Of a stretch of 64,000 bases of DNA, positions 13,401 to 25,699 are shown piece after piece. The notes under the pieces were generated by a model that saw only the letters and a list, made by a program, of their open reading frames with translations, was not told the origin of the DNA and made no database searches. Within the stretch, counting starts at the first letter, position 1, and each line of letters starts with the position of its first letter. Position numbers and translations under genes: made by a program. Location: contig OZ038321.1 of assembly GCA_964035795.1 (NCBI GenBank), positions 22,136,283 through 22,200,282 of the forward strand, in the 5' to 3' direction. The DNA comes from Pterobdella sp. o SKG-2022 (taxonomy: Eukaryota > Annelida > Clitellata > Hirudinida > Piscicolidae).

Positions 13401-15230
13401 TAGAAAAACGAATCCATATAAAACAAATATAATACGTATGATAATGTCATTGTTGTATACAGTAATTTGAAAAGTTTTATAAAAAAGTTAATGTTCATGG
13501 TAAGCTATTTAAGTAGATTGAAACGATTTTGAGCGATTGAGTGAAGTGGAAATTCATAACCATGGAGCTAAACGGGGGTGGATTGATGAGTGGAGAAATT
13601 AAAGAAACCAATTGATGCTTGAAATAAAGAGAATTGAGTAGTTTGTGAATAAGAAACAATATCATAAAAGAAGACAGTCAAAATGTCTAATATCACAAAA
13701 CTTATTTTTCTGTTAATTCATATGACTCAATTCATTGAGTGTGTTTCAAGAAAAAATATATGTTAAAAGGTATTTTCTGATTGGCTAGCTGTGGCATGAT
13801 GAATACCTCAATCGTAACATATTTCAATGCAAGGGTTGAGCCGTTCGAGATTATGGGATATGAAGTTCTTGTATGGAAGAAAAGCTAGCACTGAACAAAC
13901 AAATAGTAAAAATGTAGAAAGTTACAATTCAATCAAAACAAAATATAAACTTGGAAAAAAACACAAAAAATAATAAAAGGCATACCATGTCTCAATACTT
14001 TAAGTAATAATTTGAAGAGTGAATATTCACAGAAGTTTTTATAGTTATTTTTGCCATAAAATTTCTTTATTCGCATCATGAAAGGAAAAGAACAAAGAAA
14101 TATAATTTTTTATTTCCTTTCAAGACAGCTGTTAAAATCTAGTTAGTGGGTGGTTTTTTGTAGAGTTTGGTTTGCTTTGTTACTGTCTTTTATCTTCAAT
14201 TTTCTCGTGATCCCGCGCCTAATTGGAAAGTGTGCAGAGACATGTAAAGGCTTATTTGCTAGAAAAACTAAATAAACCCTACAATAGTTTTTTACCATCA
14301 AAAACTCAGTATTATAAAATAGTGAAGAAACTTTAAAAAAAAATTTTTTATGTCGAAAAAAGTAATTTTTGCTTTTTTAAAATGTATTGAAAAATTCCTC
14401 ACATTTGATATTTTTTTTTTTGAAAAATATTATAAAAAAATACATCCGATGTCTGGAAAGTTACAATTGAAAGATATATAATTCCATTGAAGGATATATA
14501 ATTTTTACTACCTTGAAAACTGTTTGGTACTTTTAAAATAAGCAATTTACACAATAATTTTTTTATCGCACCCTATCCCAAATTTCAGTGAGCAAATAGA
14601 ATTTTTATAGCAACAGCGCGATTTATTTGAAAAATGATATCTACCATCTGAAACAATGAAACACGCATCAAACATCACTCTATAGTGAGATAAATTGATT
14701 TTATCAAAATAATTAATAAATAAAATCTAAATAATAACAATAATATAAAAATAAAAAAAAATAAAAACAAAACAAAAAATTAAATTTCTATCAAATGTTA
14801 GTCTCAAAAAAATGAAAGTGAAACGCAGTCAAATAAAACTATGAATTATAAATATTTTTATTATTCGAACTCACAAAAAACAACTTCCCCATGAGCAATA
14901 TGCTATATTCAACTCAGTTGAATTAAATAAGTGCTCATTAAAAATAAAGCCCGCCTAGTTTGATATAATCAATCATTTGAAGTTTTAAAATAAATCTAAA
15001 GCTTTGTCTATCTATCATACCATATCTTCATGCTGTTGTGTTCGTTTTGCCGTTAATATCAATAACTATGGAAACCCATTGGTATTTCTCATTGTCATGT
15101 TACTTTATCAATAATTTTTATATCAATGTTTTATCATTATTATTGTTATGTAATTTTTGTTGTTGTTTTGCTTATTGGTATTTTTTGTTGTTGTTTTTTT
15201 AATAAATTTTTTGAAGTTACTCATCTTAAT
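13400..15230. other. AT-rich stretch with one hairpin-family fragment
   Basis: No gene seen. At about 14335-14465 the sequence ends in atacatccgatgtctggaaa, the reverse complement of the agagacatcg terminus of the dispersed hairpin-element family, with poly-A/T arms inside. Confidence 0.45.
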
Positions 15231-15335
15231 TAATTAAACACAATATTAAACAGAATCTATTTATTAACTATTTTTATATTCTAATTACCGTTCATGAATC
15301 TATCAATAAAACTGCAATAAACACAAAAACAACAG

Positions 15336-15498
15336 AGATAATAGAAAGTAACAGCCCGCTGACACAGCATACCTTCACAAACACTCTGGGATGGAGACAA
15401 ACGGTAGAAGTGTACAGATTAAAAGACACAACCAAGCATAGAAACCTACCTTCAAGCCATATAACTATGCCCAAAACCCATTTATTTTCTTCTAATGG
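15336..15498 (+). CDS. Candidate internal exon, unidentified
   Basis: A plus-strand frame is open from about 15230 to the TAA near 15519 and has unusually polar, non-AT-driven content in its core (SPLTQHTFTNTLGWRQTVEV, then LKDTTKHRNLPSSHITMPKT). A good donor AATGG/gtatgt falls at 15498-15499, and an acceptor cacaaaaacaacag precedes 15336, giving a phase 1 to phase 2 exon. The opposite strand also has an open frame (15292-15474) but is hydrophobic, as expected of a shadow. No family is recognised. It could belong to the CUB-like gene further right. Confidence 0.35.
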
Positions 15499-15569
15499 GT
15501 ATGTGTTAAGCTTATAATGATTCTTAATTTTTAATATTCGGTACTTAATGGTGCAGAATTTTCAAGGAG

Positions 15570-15690
15570 TGTTATGATTGATTATTATTATCATTTTTAC
15601 TATTATTTTTGTTATTACTGTTATTATTGTTATTTTCATTATTATTATTACTATTATTATTACCATTGTTTTTTGTATTATTATTATGTA
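15570..15690. repeat. (ATT)n-like low-complexity tract
   Basis: Imperfect repeats of tta, ttg and ttc triplets in the style of ttattattgttattttcatt. Simple sequence with no coding meaning. Confidence 0.8.
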
Positions 15691-16650
15691 GTAAACATAT
15701 CTCAAAAAAGACATCGGTTACATGAGCACAGGGTTAATTGAGGTCTTTTCATTTTGAATAACAATGATTGTAGTTCCATGCTGGAAATTTTATTCGAAAG
15801 CCATAACAAAAAATCTTTATAATAAAATTTTTTTTTGATATTTTGATCTATACTCAAACAATTTTAGGAGTAAATGTTCTCCGCTAACGAAATCTTCATT
15901 ATTCTAAAGCTTTAGTCTTTAGCGTCATTTATGAACTGAAATATAAATAATGCATTATAAGGGCAAAAAAGATTGATAAAGATGGAAAAAAGTTCAAGTC
16001 AAAAAAGTTTTATTTTGAGAATTTGAAGTACTTTTTGATCGCACTTGGGTAAAAATAGCAAATTTTTAGTTGAAAAAACAATAGAAAAATGTGAAAAAAA
16101 ATATTTTTAAACAAAAAAAACGTTATCAAGTACAGCAAGCTTTTTAAAATTGAAAGACGCTGAAACTCAGTGTCCGGATTTTCGAAGTCTTTTTTTGAAA
16201 ACGCACATTTACAGCTTTTATGAAACAATTGAAATTTAAAAAAAAAATTTTCCATTTTGATTGAGTTTTTGTATCAAATATGGAATTTTTCAACTATAAA
16301 TTAATCAAAAACTGAATCCTTTTACCATTTGTTCAAATCAAATCATTGAACCGAATTACTGAAAAAAATTTAACTCAATATTATCTTCAATAAAATAGAA
16401 ATTTAATAAAAAATTTTCAGTCATACAGTGTGGAACAATCAATTTGCAATGTTTCTCAAAATTTTTACTTGACACGCTGTTCAAAGTTTCACATTCTTCC
16501 TTCAAAAAGAATGAGAAATAACTCAGTTTTCAAATCCATAATTTGGTTAAAAAAAATTAATAGAATATTTTTAAATTTTAAATATTCAAAATAATTAATA
16601 GTAAAGAAGAAAATTTTTTCCTTACGTTCAATATGGTCTTGAAACATTAG

Positions 16651-16743
16651 CTCTCCACTAGGCATTGAAGTCGTTTTTGCTGACATGCCTAAACAGGCTT
16701 CTTCAACTGTGATGTTGGAAATGACAACTACCTTCAAGCAATT
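16651..16743 (+). CDS. Candidate exon, unidentified
   Basis: The plus frame reads SPLGIEVVFADMPKQASSTV and continues to FKQL before a donor-like TT/gtattg at 16744. The acceptor gaaacattag is weak. The antisense frame (16489-16794) is also open and has a good donor (gtaagg), so the strand is uncertain. No domain is assigned. Alternating hydrophobic residues would suit a beta-rich extracellular domain. Confidence 0.22.
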
Positions 16744-16909
16744 GTATTGCAAATGAAATAATAACCTTATCTGCTCTAGTTTTTTTAGTTTCAAGTTAAC
16801 CTTTCTTTGATGAAATCATCCAAACGCTCTGTTGGGTGGTTTTATTGGCTTAATTTATTCATAAATTTTTTAGTGAAATTACATATTAAACAAAAAAATA
16901 TCAGAACAG

Positions 16910-17026
16910 TTGCCTATACAATGGGGTTGAGTAATGATTCCATTGTGACCCACACAGCTTTCCATTTCCTCCCACACGATAACCACTGCTTGATTCCAAG
17001 CTGTCCCATTGTTTTGATCTCTAGCT
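16910..17026 (+). CDS. Candidate exon, possibly CUB-like
   Basis: After an acceptor cagaacag the plus frame contains SIVTHTAFHFLPHDNHCLIP and SCPIVLISS, ending at a possible donor GCT/gtagaa. The pattern of alternating hydrophobics, a cysteine and a further strand resembles the middle of a CUB domain, but no conserved residue is diagnostic. The minus strand is open here too. Low confidence. Confidence 0.22.
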
Positions 17027-17039
17027 GTAGAAATATTTA

Positions 17040-18240
17040 GAGTTTGTTGTTTTTTTACTCAGTTTATTTAAATACTTTGTACCAATTACTCAATTTTGAG
17101 TGCTTGAAAAATAGTTTAAATATTTAGACTGTCGTAAAATGCAGTATGAATAATTAAGAAACGCATCTGAAGTATCGGGGTTTTTGAATGCTAAAAAAAA
17201 CTAATAATTCTTATTTATTATGAAACTCAAAACAGGATATTACTACTGGAAATTTTATATTTTTTTTGTTTAAAATATACATTTATATGGAATATTTATT
17301 TTGTGCTTTTATTCATGAACATGAATGTTTCATTCTTTTTTTGAAGCAGTTGTGTTTTCAAATGTCAAAACAGCATTTCAAAAGTTTTCTTTCACTTCGC
17401 TTAACTTGATCTATAGTTTGCTTTTCCGTCATATTTCCTCCAAGTTTTTTTTAATGTTTTTCAAATAGATTTCAATTTCAAAAATAAGATAATTTATTTG
17501 GTAAAATTATATTTTTAACAAAATTATTTTTATTTTCAAAATTTTTTTTGCCAAACACTTTTTGCCATGATTTTACTTCCGTTTTGTTTATAAAACGCTT
17601 TTCGCCACAATACAAACTGGTGAGAAACATGGTTAAAACGTGAAAATTTCGAACCTTTTTTTGCAAAAAACAAAAAGTATATATCAAACCACACCACAAA
17701 AACGAATATAAATAGAAAAAATATTTTTAGTTTTTTTTTAATTAAATTATTATTATCCTAAAGCTTGTGGTGGGCAAATCCCATAATGAAAAAAGGATGC
17801 CCTTACTTTTACACTATACTTATCATAATGCTTTTGACAAATGGAGAATACATGAAGAAAACTGATTATTTTTTTGTATATGTCGTTTATGAGCTGGTCT
17901 GATATTTTTTTGCGCTGTTTATATAAGTAAAACAACAATGCTAATAAAGCATATAAAAACAACAATTTCAAAAAAACTTTCATAACTCAAATTTTTTGTA
18001 AAATCTCAAATTCAAAAAAAACGTATGTTTTGAAAAACAACATGAAACATCTATAATATAAATAATATCAAAATCAAAATACAGTAAAATTACACATTAA
18101 TAATTATACAATAACATATAACGTGAAATTTAAATTACTGAAACAACTACAGAAAAAAGCAAAAAAGACAATCAAAAAGAGAAAGGCATGGTTTAAATTA
18201 CAAGCGTACAAAACGAAGTTATTTCCAGAAAGAACAAACA
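17040..18240. other. AT-rich stretch, no supported gene
   Basis: Minus-strand frames at 17478-17699 and 17753-17983 are open. The second starts with a hydrophobic, signal-like segment (LKLLFLYALLALLFYLY) followed by a short Cys-containing end, but I found no downstream exon to join, so neither is called as a gene. Confidence 0.35.
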
Positions 18241-18374
18241 AACCATGCTTTTAACGATTTTTTTCTTGATAAAAAATATCACAATACATCTCGTCACAGT
18301 TTTCGCAAACATCGGCATCATCACGGTCGTTCTTCTAATTTTTCTTCACATCTTTATCATTTTTCTATTATGCC

Positions 18375-18500
18375 TCCATCTCATCAACATCATCCTCAAC
18401 ATCAAAATCATCAACATCAACATCATCAACATCAAAATCAACATCACCAACATCAACATCAACATCAAAAACATCATCAACAACATTCTACTATATCTTC
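18375..18500. repeat. CATCAA-type simple repeat
   Basis: Imperfect CAT/CAA/CAC triplets. The plus frame 18370-18810 therefore translates as a His/Gln-rich protein of 146 residues. The rest (to 18800) is pyrimidine-rich on the plus strand, so the minus frame is acidic and Lys-rich. Both may be by-products of simple sequence. I see no start context, domain or splice site that makes either a gene. Confidence 0.7.
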
Positions 18501-18814
18501 TCACCACCGTCATTTTTTTTCTACTTTTTTTTCTCATCACTCTTCCCTCTATCACCATCAATCAACTCCGTCTCTTTATTTTTCATCCCATCATTCTCGT
18601 CATGATCATAATCATCACCATCTTCAGCATCCTTCTTCTTCGCATAATCTTCAAAACCAATCCTTTTCAAATCGGTTTTCCTCATCACTAGTTCATCAAC
18701 GATATGCAAGAAGAAAACATACAAACAAAAATAGAAAAGCGTACAAACAAAAAGAAAAAGAAGAGAACTCCGAAGATTTGTTCCAGAATTATGGTACATT
18801 TGAAATATGATCGT

Positions 18815-21800
18815 TTTTTTATTTCAAATAATTCTAATTTATTTTTATAAAAAACATTCAAAACTATAAGCCAATAAATTCTAAATTAAAAAGACAGATA
18901 ACTACCAAAAGTGACATTTGGCCTAAAAAGTGAAAATAAAATCTTCGAAGATATTTTCGATAAAAAAAGTGGTTCATAAATAAAAAACCACGCTTAAAAT
19001 GGATTAAAAATAAGAAACATCGACTGAAACATGGTCTAAAAAGCTCAAATATGTGTCATACATGCGCTCCGATGCTTCTGATTAGATGATTATCTATAAA
19101 ATCTGGCTCCGAGAATATTTTATTTTCTATATATCTTTTTTTATTAAATAACATAGGATCTCATACGGATTGAATCATGAACTAATGAATATGGTTCTTC
19201 GAGGTACGCGTTTTTTATTGAAGTAAATTAATTAATTGTGATTGGCGGATACACGAGCTACTCATTAGAAAATAAATAACATTTTGAAGAAGTTTTTCAG
19301 TTTATATAGTTATTATCAATATAAATAATAACTTAATCAAAATGAATGGAATATATATAACATTTGAGAAAAAACACCACTTTTTATGTTCTTTTCATTT
19401 TTTTATGTTTTGTTTTTTGATGGAATAAATTGAGGCTACAAAAAATTTCTAATTAAATTTTTGAAATTTATGTTTCAAAAATATTGAAAAAATTTGAAAG
19501 TTGATTCATTCAACAAACTCCAGTTTTTTTAGTTTAATACAAAAAAAATTCTAATTTATTATTCTCAAAATGAAAAACTTAATGAATTTTCTCATGAAAC
19601 ACTTGCATTCATAAATATTTGAAGTAATAAAAAATAAAATTAAACTCCTATTTTAAACACGGAGAATATTTCTCAAAAAAAAATTTAAGTAGTTCAATTT
19701 GCTGGAAAAAAATTAAATTAAATAAGAATGAAAAGTTCACTTAACTAAAAAAGTTGAAACAAGCCATATCACTTTTTAAGCCGCCTTCATCGCTTAACCC
19801 CACAGAACAATGGAGAAGATTTTCTGAGTTTATTTCCATAAATACTTTGTTTTCCATGCAATCGTGTCAAGCTTTTCTACTTCAAAAGTTTCATTCAAAA
19901 TCTCTAGATTTGATTTAATGAGCATTATTTGTTCCGTTGTGTCATTTAAAAAATTTTTTTCTCACTTTGAAATGATTGTTTTCAACTACCTCTATTTTCT
20001 TGCAGTTAATATTGTGGGTAGGTCTATTTACATCGTAAAGTATTCGTAGTCTCCAAATAAATAGCGTATTTAGTTCAAAGTTTCAGTTTCAATTATTTCA
20101 ATAATGCTATAATCCATTTTGTTTTTTTCTAATGATAAATTTTTTTATATCTAAAAGATTATACACCAAATGTTGGATAAGGTTATGGTCAACTATGGAA
20201 ATTATTCAGCTTGTGTTTTGTGTCAGACATTTTCAATTGACATTTTTAAACGCATTTATAGCTTCTAATTAGTTTTTGTATGTTCTATTTAAATTGCTTG
20301 TATACATCATTGAAGTGCGACTAGAGAAAAATTTCGGAAAATTCAATATAAATAATTAATTTTAGAGTTTATAAATGATTTCATCAAATATAAAAACACA
20401 AAATAAATTTGCTTTGAAAAAATAACATAGTTTGTGATAGGTTTTATTTTATTATAAAACATTAGTAACTATGTATAACTAATATACAAAAAAGTTGTTT
20501 TTCCACCCATAGTATAACCCTGAAGAATAACCACTAAACAAGTGAAATTATAAGATTAAATATCATCCATTTGGTTTTTTACATGGCTATTTAAAGCAAT
20601 TTAAATTTTTATTTAAACGGTAATGGATGCCTTGAAAAATCTGTAAATTCTTTTATAGATTCTGCAGTTTTTTTACATGCATTCTGACTGTTTCATAATT
20701 AATTGCTTAAATCTTTATTAAACTTTTTAAAATCATGTAATCACTCTTTTCAGAGTAGAAAATTCTTTTCTAAGCCACTATATAAACTTTGCTACTTTAT
20801 GAATCTTGGAGTCAATGTTCAATGCATTCTTGAAGTACACCATTAGACAAGACAACTGAAATCTAGCATTTTTACCTACATATTAAAACCTAAGCAAGAT
20901 TCTAAAAACTATGGATCATTTTTTTTAAATTTTAATCTCGTATTTGTTGAAGTAACATATTAAAAACTGGATTGCTACTATAAAACCAACTATCCTGCAA
21001 ATATGGATAAGAGCAAATATCATAGAGAAAAATTCCCAAACAGACGTAATATATACATGTTTTAATATATATGTACATGTTTTAAAAATCATTAACGAGT
21101 TTCTCATTTAAAAGCCATAAATAACAGACTATAAAAAAATATTTACCTTCGAATCGAAAATAAATAATGTGCATTGAATCACATACCGTATGTTCCTTTC
21201 CCAAGGGACTGTTTTGGGGGCACCTAAATCCTAAAAAATATTAACTAAATATCTCAGAATTGAGAATTACCACAATTTATTTCTGTTCAAGTTAAATTCA
21301 GATCAGCTTTTCTTGCGGTCGGGTCTTAATACTTCGTTTGAATGGGGGTTCAAGTGGACATCAAAATGCTCATTATTGTCTACAACCCTTGTCAATATTT
21401 TTCTAATTATGAATTAAATGATCAACAATTAATTGAAATATGAAATTTGTATATAAATTTTAATCAATTTTTATATTTTGATATAACAAATATAAAAAAT
21501 AGATTTTTAAGCTTTTTCACAACCACACAGCCTTCAAGCCATTTATTTTACCCATTTATTTAAAACCTCATCGACTACTTTCTCTGAAAGACTGGTTCAG
21601 AAACAACTTCTCTGTCTCTAAAACGAACATTAAAAAATAATTTAATTTTTTCCAATGCGCATATATCATACTATTTTTAAAATTTTTTTGAAAATAATAA
21701 AACACATGCTCATTTTAAAATCAGGTAGACCATTTATCAAAACTAATGTCAGATAAAACATTCGGAGCTTTAGAAATCTTTCAAGGTGAAAGAAATTTCT

Positions 21801-22450
21801 TGTTGATTTGAAAAAAAATGTTTTTATTTATCAACTTTTGAAATAACCTTGATGACAATTTTATTTTAATTCTGTTTTTTAACGGTATATTTGTAAAGTT
21901 TCGCTGTTCAACATATAATATAACAAAAAAAATTGAAACTTTTTCGTACGCATTACTTCAATAATTCTTTATAGCATAAGTAAGCTACAGAGAATATATA
22001 GAGATAATATATAGTTTAGGTATACTATAGGTATAGAATAGAGAACAAATTTGATTGAATGTTATTGAGTGAATTTTTCCACGTTGCCCTATGATGTCAT
22101 GCTTTGAACTTCCTCTTTCTGGTTTTTAAATTTCTTTTTAAGAAGCCTTACTATCAAGATTATATATAAATTTACTCTCATCATCACTGTAGTAGTAACA
22201 TTTTTATGTTCTAAGAATAAGCTTCATAATTTTGAGTGTTTTTTGTATGGTTTTTAAATATTCTGTTTATTTTTTCATAAAATATTATTTAAATAATTGA
22301 TTTAAATCTTAACTTCCATCAAATTTACAATCAATAAATGTTTTCAATACATTTTCACCCATAACATTAAATATAATTTCTTATTTTCTCGATCATTTTG
22401 AAACATCATATTTTATCAATATTCTCAATACTGGATTTTTTTTATTTAAA
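18815..22450. other. AT-rich non-coding stretch
   Basis: Nothing could be supported. Open frames at 19864-20049 and 20925-21107 are low-complexity. A somewhat less AT-rich piece at about 21190-21370 has no usable frame. Confidence 0.5.
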
Positions 22451-22462
22451 TAGTTTAAATAG

Positions 22463-22549
22463 CCTTCAACTTACGGAGAGTCGATAACTCGTGGAAGACA
22501 CGGCAGTATTATTTATAGACATCCTTCCCTAAGGGAACGCCGGAGATAA
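22463..22549 (+). CDS. Candidate terminal exon, unidentified
   Basis: After an AAATAG acceptor in a T-rich stretch, 28 codons are open to TAA (PSTYGESITRGRHGSIIYRH then a basic end LRERRR). The island is less AT-rich than its surroundings, and the basic, Ser-containing tail is protein-like. No family or partner exons were found, so it stays a weak call. Confidence 0.22.
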   Translation, partial: PSTYGESITRGRHGSIIYRHPSLRERRR

Positions 22550-22559
22550 AAATGAAAAT

Positions 22560-24800
22560 TATGCTCGTTGTTTAAAATGTCATTTCAATTTGAGGTTACT
22601 CATCGTATGCTAAACTTATTACTTTTATATGCTTTGCGCAGTATTTCTTATGCCGTATACGTGTGTCTTTGAATTGTAATTAGATTTTTTAGCCTTATTG
22701 GCATATTTTTTTTGTTTTTTATGCTATTCTTTTTCCATTTATTAGCAGAACCAAACTTCTTTATTGAGTTTTTTTTCTAAATTATAAATATCACTTTTCA
22801 TGTGTCTCCTCGAACCAGCCTGGAATATTTATTTAGAGAAAAAAAGTAAAAACTTTTATAAAACATTTTGAAAATTCCCCTCTTTTCGATTCATCATGAA
22901 AAATTAAAAATTCAAATTTTTTGGCAAAACATTGATCTAGCAAATTAAAAATTCATTGGGTCTAATGATGCTGCAATCTTGATTTACAACCTGCTCTACA
23001 GCATCCTCCAATGCTTTGAAGCTTATAAATAATGAAAATTATAAGTTAATTATATTTATATACCATGTAATTTATGGTTCTATGAGAAGAATATCATTAA
23101 TTTAAATGAATGAAATCTTTTCTAATAAAATATACAGAAATATAAAGTTTAGATAACTATTATGATAAAAATATGCACTCAGAGTGAAATTTGATTGCTA
23201 TGAGACACCTCGTGTATTTATCATTATACATTATGTATTCATCATTATGAATTTTGCACCACTGTTTAGGTATCATAATATATTTATTCTTATAAATTAT
23301 CTACATAACTGAATAGTTATAGTTAAGTACCCCAACACTCATTATCTGTACCTACTATTTGAACTCCTACATGAGTGTCAACGCATGCACTTCAATCTTC
23401 ACTATCAGAAAGTTTAATAAAAATATACAAACTCTGAATATGATGTTTTATGAATAATAATGATGAGATAAAGTGATGCTGGTAATAGGAATGGTCAATA
23501 CTGCTTGAAATGATAAAATTTTGTGTAAATATAATCATAACGTAATGCGTGTTCTTGAAAATTTATATTCGCTGAATAACGGTCAAATGAATAAATTTAT
23601 AATTGGAACTATGAATTTAAAATTATGAATGAAAAGATAGGAAAGGTAAATTGAAATATATATACAAGTAAATTTGTAATTTAGAATATATGCGAAAATA
23701 TAAATGAATGCGAACTTACAATTAATAAATAAAATGAAAGCATATAAATAATAATAATAATATGAATATAAATGCATTCATTAATAAAAGATAAATAAAT
23801 TTGAACTTATAACAAAAATATAAACAAAATAAAGCCAAATTAAAGCAGCAGCAAGTCTATAAGCTTTAACGCACAAAAGTTAGAAGATCATTATTTCGCT
23901 AGAAGATGCACTTGATATGTAATTAGATTTTCAAATTAATCTAGAATCTTCTGCAAAGATTAAAAATCTTTCAAAGGAATTTTTCGATGAATACTAGAAA
24001 ATTAATTGGAAAGAGTTTTGAATGCTTTTATGATTCAATACTAAATTTAATTTGGTTTTTGTTCATTTTGTTGAAAGATTTCGTTTTTTTATTGAAATCT
24101 TTCATCGAAATCAATAAACTTCAATAAAATTAATAACAATAGTGAAATAAATAAAAATATAAAAATGAATAAAACAAGGAATTTAAAACAAAATAATACA
24201 AAAAATAGAAATGTTCAATAATTATTGTTATTATTTAAATTTGTATTTTGCGCATTTAACAGAAGTGGCTTGTGTAAGACAGGTTTTATTCATATGATTA
24301 TAAGGTGTGTAGGTGAGGTTGACGAAGAGGTTACATTGGGTTCAGATTGAGGTTGATTGCAATAGAGAGAGGGTCAAAAGAGAGTTGTAAGTAAGATAGT
24401 ATGAATAAACATCATATATTTTTTAAATAATATTAACAATGAAAGTTAATTGGTGAAACAGTCGAAATGACGGCAAATGACCATCAGAAACAACAATGCT
24501 TGAATGATACAAAAAGCACGAAATAAACAAAAAAATATCTAAAAACAACAATTGATAGAAAATTAACTTTCAATAATAGAAAAATAATGAAAATAAGATG
24601 GAATCAAACAACGAAAAAAACAATTAAAAAATTTCAAAAAAAAAAACAATAAATGAATAATAAAAAAAAAATATTAAAAACAATGAACAAATAATAAAAA
24701 TAATATCAACAGACGAGAGAAAAAGTCCACTCCCTTATGGACATCATGCTAGAAAACAGGGCCTTCTCGATCATACGGGTTTATTATTTTCTTATTATTG
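22560..24800. other. AT-rich non-coding stretch
   Basis: No genes found. The part at 24110-24720 is strongly A-rich on the plus strand (aataaataaaaat-type). Confidence 0.5.
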
Positions 24801-24811
24801 CTATTATTCAT

Positions 24812-25065
24812 TATTATTATTTCTATGATTATTTATTATTTCTATGATTACTTATTATTTCTATGATTATTTATTATTTCTATGATTACTTATTATTTCT
24901 ATGATTATTTATTATTTCTATGATTATTTATTATTTCTATGATTACTTATTATTTCTATGATTATTTATTATTTCTATGATTACTTATTATTTCTATGAT
25001 TATTTATTATTTCTATGATTACTTATTATTTCTATGATTATTTATTATTTCTATGATTACTTATT
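24812..25065. repeat. 19-bp minisatellite with alternating variants
   Basis: About 13 tandem copies of TTATTATTTCTATGATTAC or its variant ending in T. The C and T variants alternate over most of the array, with a TT doublet early on, giving a 38-bp higher-order unit. The flanks degrade into ATT-rich sequence on the left and ttttttcatgattac copies on the right. Confidence 0.92.
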
Positions 25066-25498
25066 ATTTTTTTCATGATTACTTTTTATTTTTTCATGAT
25101 TTTTCCTTTTTATCAATACTTTTTCATTGATCATTTCCTCACTGCATATTTCATCAGCATTCTTGTTGGACATTCTTTTGATGCCTCTTGCATAGATTCT
25201 GCAAACCGTTCTTGTTAACTTGTATTAGTGATTCTTGACAAGTCAATATGCGAGGGCTTATTGTAAATATCATTGTTAATATTTGTGTTTATAGCATTTT
25301 TATATTAGCCTTTAATACTCTCATTATACCTTGTATTTATTGAGAATTTTGATTCAAAAATTAATTAATACTTTATTTTATAACAATAAAGTTTCAATAA
25401 TAATAATAATGATAAAAGTTCAATTTTAAAATCTAATTATAGACTCAAAACCATTATAAGACTTTAACACTCTTGTCAAATGTTTTGTTGTGACATAG

Positions 25499-25570
25499 GC
25501 TTCGTCAATGCAGTTAGACTTCTCTACACCAACCTGCAAGGACAAGACGATTGACAACAGTGTTGTTATA
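25499..25570 (+). CDS. Candidate CUB-like exon
   Basis: Following TGACATAG, a 24-codon frame reads SSMQLDFSTPTCKDKTIDNS then VVI before a relaxed donor ATA/gttttg. The order hydrophobic strand, Cys, Asp-rich turn, hydrophobic strand is what CUB domains show around the third cysteine. On the minus strand an acceptor ttgtccttgcag opens a rival exon (GVEKSNCIDEAYVTTKHLTR), so strand and identity are unsettled. Confidence 0.25.
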
Positions 25571-25699
25571 GTTTTGGATATATAATTAGATTTTAATGAA
25601 AAATTCTCAATGTTGTCCATTAAAATAAAGTGTGTTTTGTTGAAAATGTTGGACCTATTGAGGTTAAAAAAAATTTCTATGTGAAACTTATTTGCATTC

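Noticed and set aside
18245..18810. His/Gln-rich and Ile-rich overlapping open frames as genes
   Set aside because: Several frames on both strands are open because of CAT/CAA triplets. No start context, splice sites or domain.
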